Assembly (NCBI GenBank): GCA_002898675.1
Contig: BEHW01000083.1
Span: 1 to 9,446 of the forward strand
From: a bacterium HR20
Lineage (GTDB): Bacteria; Bacteroidota; Ignavibacteria; Kapaibacteriales; NICIL-2
Direction of reading: 5' to 3'
Length of the DNA: 9,446 nt
The notes below the pieces were generated by a model. The model was not told where the DNA came from. It saw nothing but the letters and a program-made list of their open reading frames with translations, and made no database searches. Position 1 is the first letter of the stretch. Each line of letters opens with the position of its first letter. Position numbers and translations under genes: made by a program. This document shows, in pieces, positions 7,701-9,446 of this stretch.

Positions 7701-9047
7701 AAAGCAGAAATCGTGCTTTCGCTCTTTCCCTTCGCGTATGTTTTCTCCTGGGGCCGTGGTACACCAGAGTTGATCGGCATCCAAGACTCGGTTTGGTCGA
7801 ACGGCGCACTCATCGCAGATCTAGAGCGTGATGGGACAGTAGAGCTTGCGCTTACCCGAGGTATCCAACAACCACGCACACAATGGTTCGTGTACGAGCC
7901 ATCTCCATTGCGTGCTCCTGCGATACTCGATGCCTATTTCCGGAGTGATGGAGCGCTCGTATGTATGTGGCTCCCACGCGATCGAGCAGAGCATTACGAG
8001 ATTCGTGTCGCCGGTAGCGTCGTTGCGCGGACTAGTGATACGCTGAGCATTCTCCCCATAGCAGTGCTCCCACCGTGCGTGCAATGCAGTGTTCAGGTGC
8101 GTGCTGTAACCGAGTTAGACAGCTCACGGTGGAGTGATCCATTTGTCGTTGTGCGCAGTGAGCCACTCAAACTCATCGCGGCAGATACGCTCTCGGCGGG
8201 TGATCGCATTCTTCGTCTCACGGTTGGTGGCGTCCTTCCTCCGCATGGGATTGCTCCATTTTCGCTCCGTATCGAACGGGACAGCCTCACGCTGCGTGCA
8301 GAGTACACCGCCGCAGCGGGAGCACAGCGATTGCTTGCGTGGCTTGGCAGATCGCTCGATGAAGGGCTTTATCGCGTGTCGCTTGCCGCAGGGACCGTTG
8401 ATGGTGTCGGAAATCGTTCGCCTGCGTCGTCGGTGTACCTGTACGTTCGTCCACAGGTAGAGCGTTCGTCGCAATTCTACGCCGAGCGAGTTGTAGCGTG
8501 GAGCGATACCGCCGTCTCCGTTCGATTCAGCCAAGAGCCAGACCTCTCCACGCTTGCACTCGATAGCATCGTGATTGAGCCATATGGCGCAATCGTGGGA
8601 TACCTCAAGCGTGGTGATGCCCGGGCGGTTGAGTTCATCCTGGATCGCCGCTTTCGATACGAAGCTCGCGGAATAATGTTCACGATGACATTGCCACGAT
8701 CGTTTCGTTCGACGGTAGGGAACATGATCGCAGGTAACGGTGGCAATGTTGTGGCATGGTACTATGCCGCCGATGTTTCCCAGACGCAAGCATTCCCACA
8801 GCCGTGGTCACGGAGCAGAGATCGCGAACTTCATTTCTCGAATGTGCCGCCCGGGGCAACTGTGATCATTTCTCTCCTTGACGGCATCGAGCTTGCCCAG
8901 ATAGAGGCTGTTGATCCCACTGGAGGAGTGCGTTGGCTGCCGCGTCTTCCGGATGGGAGGCTCTTGCCTGAAGGTATCTACCTCTACCGGATTCGCTTGC
9001 CTGACGGGACAGAATCAGTCATACAAAAATTCGTTGTGGTGCCGTAG
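4779..9047 (+). CDS. Large secreted subtilisin-family (S8) serine protease with FG-GAP repeats, Fn3/Ig-like domains and a T9SS-like C-terminal sorting domain
   Basis: This is a 1422-residue exported endopeptidase. The catalytic triad is intact: Asp170 in VIDTGID, His255 in NGHGT and Ser409 in GTSFAAP, with oxyanion Asn347 in SSGNSG. Domain order: signal peptide ending at AWA42; propeptide-like segment (about 43-120); QWYLDALGATGAW leading into the S8 domain (about 143-470); unassigned, probably beta-sandwich region (about 471-700); six FG-GAP/VCBS-type calcium loops (730-1022); Fn3-like domain (about 1041-1128); two Ig-like segments (about 1129-1330); C-terminal domain (about 1339-1422) starting FPQPW and ending with GIYLYRIRLPDG and a basic/hydrophobic tail. 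The last domain resembles T9SS type A sorting or FlgD-Ig-like domains, which suggests surface display or release. Between Asp and His lies an Asp/Asn/Gly-rich insert (191-228) that looks calcium-binding. The start is uncertain: ATG at 4848 (Met24) gives a cleaner 19-residue signal peptide. The gene is alone in its orientation. Substrate unknown. Confidence 0.93.
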   Translation: MGTKKFRSAALVVVSLCAHRQPAMCTRLLAIILGMCVTAAWADEKLLVRFRSAERCRVFVQQNAGAAGHLWNSRVWKASGYVLASTSTAAEALALFEQTAAIWTPNPDSLIRILRFDTTVAAVWKPYRYQLDRSAQRPADIVQQWYLDALGATGAWQYSRGDGAVVGVIDTGIDWMHPDLQSSLWINPAEDRNGNGRFDPWPSAEVRDGVPGDLDGIDNDGNGFADDVIGYNFIARPQAELFPMDNPLPYDRNGHGTAVAALIAARSATSAGMSGLAPGAAVMVLQAFDPLGFGDEDDIARAIVYAVANGAHVINCSFGDIVRSELVAAAIALAQASDVVVVASSGNSGSQLPHYPGDEVGVLSIGASTRQGKAAIFSSYGERLFLLAPGEQVLSAAAGGGYQEGSGTSFAAPLVSATVALLRSLDPQLDSKSIRAILATTATPQSQSWQPRSGHGIVSPRDALERAALRGSIELRAPRHPASLSAQLGSLDVELDALHPLLERWELFAIGRDTAVMLATSERSTLAWSERIEAARIPRDSLVTLRLRVVLRTGKTIEDAARVERVSSRLQFEMLGAFSVWFGRERRLLLRAQVNRPCQIAASVQNNAGDTILVSTGDGQVRRLHAVLLDRLMPGRYQLRVTAWEGADSVSATLDSVVLPAQAGSNAEWRLARYTAEPLLLAGSASPSAGTLCATRFRGVQEAALLERNQDTFRIIARSGRTAFLRGIGDVNGDGSVEVLTYDAGDTRLYEFEPTPFASVLWGDTLRHSFWAAALADITGDQRPEILGFRTQRIQRNPDGTEQPRSDALIAVTWNGAQFVELDSIELSSPPQAGRTLNTISAPLCAVGDFDGDGVIEIAYADSDGDLEIAAWKSGRFVREFGAPSPPFLAGAGTEFVAAADVDGDGRAEILTGAAALPTYNALGEYEPPLWRFALYRATAPNRYELVWEEYFYGVRYGRPYYDGVATGDLDGDGKAEIVLSLFPFAYVFSWGRGTPELIGIQDSVWSNGALIADLERDGTVELALTRGIQQPRTQWFVYEPSPLRAPAILDAYFRSDGALVCMWLPRDRAEHYEIRVAGSVVARTSDTLSILPIAVLPPCVQCSVQVRAVTELDSSRWSDPFVVVRSEPLKLIAADTLSAGDRILRLTVGGVLPPHGIAPFSLRIERDSLTLRAEYTAAAGAQRLLAWLGRSLDEGLYRVSLAAGTVDGVGNRSPASSVYLYVRPQVERSSQFYAERVVAWSDTAVSVRFSQEPDLSTLALDSIVIEPYGAIVGYLKRGDARAVEFILDRRFRYEARGIMFTMTLPRSFRSTVGNMIAGNGGNVVAWYYAADVSQTQAFPQPWSRSRDRELHFSNVPPGATVIISLLDGIELAQIEAVDPTGGVRWLPRLPDGRLLPEGIYLYRIRLPDGTESVIQKFVVVP
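6957..7844 (+). repeat. Six FG-GAP/VCBS-type calcium-loop protein repeats inside the protease gene
   Basis: Six copies of a D-x-D/N-G-D-G-x-x-E-I type loop begin at residues 730, 777, 849, 901, 969 and 1014, spaced 45-72 residues apart. The copies at 849, 901 and 969 are near-perfect (D-x-D-G-D-G-x-x-E-I). The copy at 730 has Asn in the third position. Those at 777 (DITGDQRPEI) and 1014 (DLERDGTVEL) are degenerate. In known FG-GAP and VCBS proteins such loops bind calcium at the blades of a beta-propeller. Six or seven blades would fit; the segment before residue 727 might supply another. The three best copies share the 12-base word GATGGCGATGGC at 7329, 7485 and 7689, which reflects the coding sequence. 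Confidence 0.75.
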
Positions 9048-9060
9048 TACCGCTGTCCAA

Positions 9061-9446
9061 TCACGCTTGGGGTGGAGCAGAGGATTGAGGGTCGGTACAA
9101 AGCGACTGGCGCAGCCCTCCGATGTTGCCGTTGCTCAACAGCAGAAGGACATTGCCGTTCTGGACGGTATCGCTGAGAATCGCTCTTGCAGCATCGCCCC
9201 AGTCGCTGCTGTCAGGAACGAGGATGCATGGAACGCCGCGTGCGTCGAGGTCGCGCTGCAATCGCTCGCGATCGAGGCGCTCTGTTGGGGCATAACGTTC
9301 AGCACGATAGACTGGGCAGAGAACCACGACATCGGCGTTTGCAAGTGCATCGGCGAATTCTCGCTGGAAGACCGAGCGAACAGAGGTATTCGACCGCGGT
9401 TCAAAACAAACGACTATGCGACGGTTGGGGAAGCGCTGCCGTGCTG
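9061..9446 (-). CDS. mpl: UDP-N-acetylmuramate:L-alanyl-gamma-D-glutamyl-meso-diaminopimelate ligase (Mpl), C-terminal fragment
   Basis: This is the last 127 codons of a gene that starts beyond the right edge; the readable frame begins at base 9444. Mpl is a cytoplasmic, ATP-dependent Mur ligase that joins the recycled tripeptide L-Ala-gamma-D-Glu-meso-DAP to UDP-MurNAc, returning it to peptidoglycan synthesis. The fragment is the Mur-ligase C-terminal domain. It shows a hydrophobic strand followed by CFEPRSNTS, then FQREFADALANADVVVL, and near the end VLLLLSNGNIGGL. FEPRSNT plus a terminal SNGxxGG motif is typical of Mpl; MurC, the closest alternative, usually has QPHRYTR at the first site. 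The terminal motif departs from the common SNGGFGG form by having Asn and Ile. The final 14 residues are a short tail rich in Ser, Pro and Gln. It converges on the protease gene with 13 bases between stop codons. I see no hairpin terminator in that gap. Confidence 0.83.
   Translation of the reverse strand, partial: ARQRFPNRRIVVCFEPRSNTSVRSVFQREFADALANADVVVLCPVYRAERYAPTERLDRERLQRDLDARGVPCILVPDSSDWGDAARAILSDTVQNGNVLLLLSNGNIGGLRQSLCTDPQSSAPPQA

Noticed and set aside
8124..8789. Minus-strand open frame of 221 codons inside the protease gene
   Set aside because: It is antisense to the Fn3/Ig-like region and has no domain signature; the plus-strand frame is continuous and modular.

Overview
The window holds five protein-coding genes and almost no spare DNA. 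All are long, intact reading frames; two are cut by the window edges. I see no RNA gene, mobile element, CRISPR array or phage gene. By eye the DNA is moderately GC-rich. Most starts have no clear Shine-Dalgarno sequence. The large secreted protease ends in a domain that looks like a type IX secretion (T9SS) / FlgD-Ig-like sorting domain. Together these suggest a Gram-negative bacterium of the Bacteroidota-Chlorobiota-Ignavibacteria/Kapabacteria assemblage. This placement is an inference, not a demonstrated taxonomy.

Region 1 (1-4730, minus strand) is a complete tripartite efflux operon, transcribed in the order outer-membrane channel (TolC family), periplasmic adaptor (membrane fusion protein), inner-membrane RND pump. 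The channel and adaptor genes are 21 bases apart. The adaptor and pump genes overlap by four bases (ATGA). The pump is cut at the left edge after 774 codons. The three products would form one envelope-spanning pump that exports hydrophobic or amphiphilic compounds using the proton gradient. No regulator gene is adjacent within the window.

Region 2 (4731-4778, or to 4847 depending on the protease start) is a short divergent intergenic region that must serve both the efflux operon and the protease.

Region 3 (4779-9047, plus strand) encodes a 1422-residue secreted subtilisin-family (S8) protease. It has a signal peptide, a propeptide-like segment, a catalytic domain with an intact Asp/His/Ser triad, beta-sandwich segments, six FG-GAP/VCBS-type calcium-loop repeats (probable beta-propeller), a fibronectin-III-like domain, two further Ig-like segments and a T9SS-like C-terminal domain.

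Region 4 (9061-9446, minus strand) is the C-terminal end of a Mur-ligase family enzyme. It is best read as Mpl, which attaches recycled murein tripeptide to UDP-MurNAc. It converges on the protease gene with 13 bases between stop codons.

The genes look like ordinary cell-envelope and secretion functions. I found no convincing undescribed multi-gene system; the multidomain protease is the most interesting item.
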